Part shown: piece by piece, positions 63,713 to 64,000 of the stretch
Layout: each line of letters starts with the position of its first letter
Position numbering within the stretch: the stretch's first letter is position 1
NCBI GenBank assembly: GCA_014649555.1
Contig: BMTG01000008.1
Span: 62,001-126,000 of the forward strand
Origin: Streptomyces globisporus
Lineage (GTDB): Bacteria; Actinomycetota; Actinomycetes; Streptomycetales; Streptomycetaceae
Direction of reading: 5' to 3'
Length of the DNA: 64,000 nt
Made by a program: the position numbers and the translations under genes
Notes under the pieces: model-generated
What the model saw: only the letters and a program-made list of their open reading frames with translations
Databases searched by the model: none
What the model was told of the DNA's origin: nothing

Positions 63713-63997
63713 TCAGGCGTCACCCCCGCCCCGCCCGCCCCTCCGCACGCTGCGCTGATACCACCAACGGTCGACCAGATCCAGCCAACTGGCCGAGAAG
63801 CCGGAGCAGTTGCCGGAGGGTGCCCCTTGACGTGGGGCATGGCCTGCCGCTTTGCTGTGCGCGATCATCTGCTCGCACACCGCATCGAAAGAAGCCCGCG
63901 GCATGCCCCCGCCCCCGCCGCCCCTGGGTCGCTCCCGTCGTCGGGGCAGCCGCTCGGACCACGTCTTCGACCCGGCTCTCGACGACGACGAACTCAT
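63713..63997 (-). CDS. Small hypothetical protein at the window edge
   Basis: Up to 94 residues from ATG 63997; an ATG at 63904 (MPRASFDAVCEQMIAHSKAA) is a more credible start since the first part is Arg/Ser/Gly-rich. The C-terminal region SASWLDLVDRWWYQRS looks protein-like. It lies 12 bases before the ASCH gene, consistent with an operon. No family recognised; it may extend upstream beyond the window. Confidence 0.35.
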   Translation of the reverse strand: MSSSSSRAGSKTWSERLPRRRERPRGGGGGGMPRASFDAVCEQMIAHSKAAGHAPRQGAPSGNCSGFSASWLDLVDRWWYQRSVRRGGRGGGDA

Positions 63998-64000
63998 CGC

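Overview
This 64-kb window is high-GC actinobacterial chromosome, almost certainly Streptomyces. The grounds are very strong third-position GC codon bias, frequent GTG and occasional TTG starts, secreted S1 proteases with alpha-lytic-type propeptides, a sortase-anchored AA10 copper monooxygenase, an S. griseus-type aminopeptidase, many GntR/TetR regulators, and typical Streptomyces GC-rich palindromic repeats. No rRNA, tRNA, IS element, prophage or CRISPR array was seen. The window looks like chromosome-arm or core-edge DNA rich in secreted enzymes, catabolic operons and one peptide/immunity-like island.

Region 1 (1-10,451) is the most unusual part. A SLOG-fold protein and a SLATT-type (DUF4231) membrane protein converge next to a complete FxSxx-COOH peptide locus. 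That locus comprises a small precursor peptide ending FNSAL (fxsA), a radical SAM/SPASM maturase (fxsB), a TIR-like protein (fxsC) and a 1,311-residue ParA-like/TIR/NB-ARC/TPR protein (fxsT). The coexistence of TIR, SLOG, SLATT and STAND-NTPase modules with a modified peptide resembles nucleotide-second-messenger defence modules, but no function is proven. Two paralogous streptogrisin-like proteases flank the region.

Region 2 (10,461-15,893) holds an alpha/beta hydrolase and secreted enzymes: serine protease, phospholipase A2, lipase and LPMO. Region 3 (16,103-21,500) has an orphan response regulator divergent from a tripartite tricarboxylate transporter (tctC-tctB-tctA), followed by a methyltransferase-NUDIX-VOC fusion. 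Region 4 (21,582-37,816) is mixed: DUF402/GNAT, GntR, an AAA ATPase, a GDSL lipase, a CoA-transferase, a stand-alone type ISP specificity-domain protein, GntR/UTRA, hmgA, TetR, a molybdopterin oxidoreductase, a CitMHS citrate transporter, an MFS exporter and DinB.

Region 5 (38,145-47,030) holds an aldehyde dehydrogenase/alcohol dehydrogenase pair, then a ppk2 gene that has lost its Walker A region, an EamA transporter, and an ArsR-type regulator gene with an apparent one-base frameshift beside a 121-bp inverted-repeat element. Fatty-acid genes follow: TetR/acyl-CoA dehydrogenase, and TetR/MaoC. Region 6 (47,144-63,997) contains SoxR, a zinc-ribbon protein, GNAT, a NamZ-like DUF1343 protein, an SDR/acyl-CoA ligase/TetR operon, an M28 aminopeptidase, a phosphotransferase/acyl-CoA dehydrogenase operon, a glucarate-dehydratase-like enzyme, a quinone-oxidoreductase-like protein, two DUF202 proteins, a NUDIX hydrolase, an FAD dehydrogenase and an ASCH protein.

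Three sets of matching palindromes suggest small local regulons. AAACTAnCnGnGCTAnTT lies upstream of the aldehyde dehydrogenase and in the tetR/acyl-CoA dehydrogenase divergent region. An identical CTAAGCGCTTGCTCAG lies upstream of both a tetR and maoC. CATACCGACYGGT lies upstream of the molybdopterin oxidoreductase, the SDR/ligase/TetR operon and the phosphotransferase/acyl-CoA dehydrogenase operon. All functional calls are from reading the sequence and family knowledge; no database search was run.
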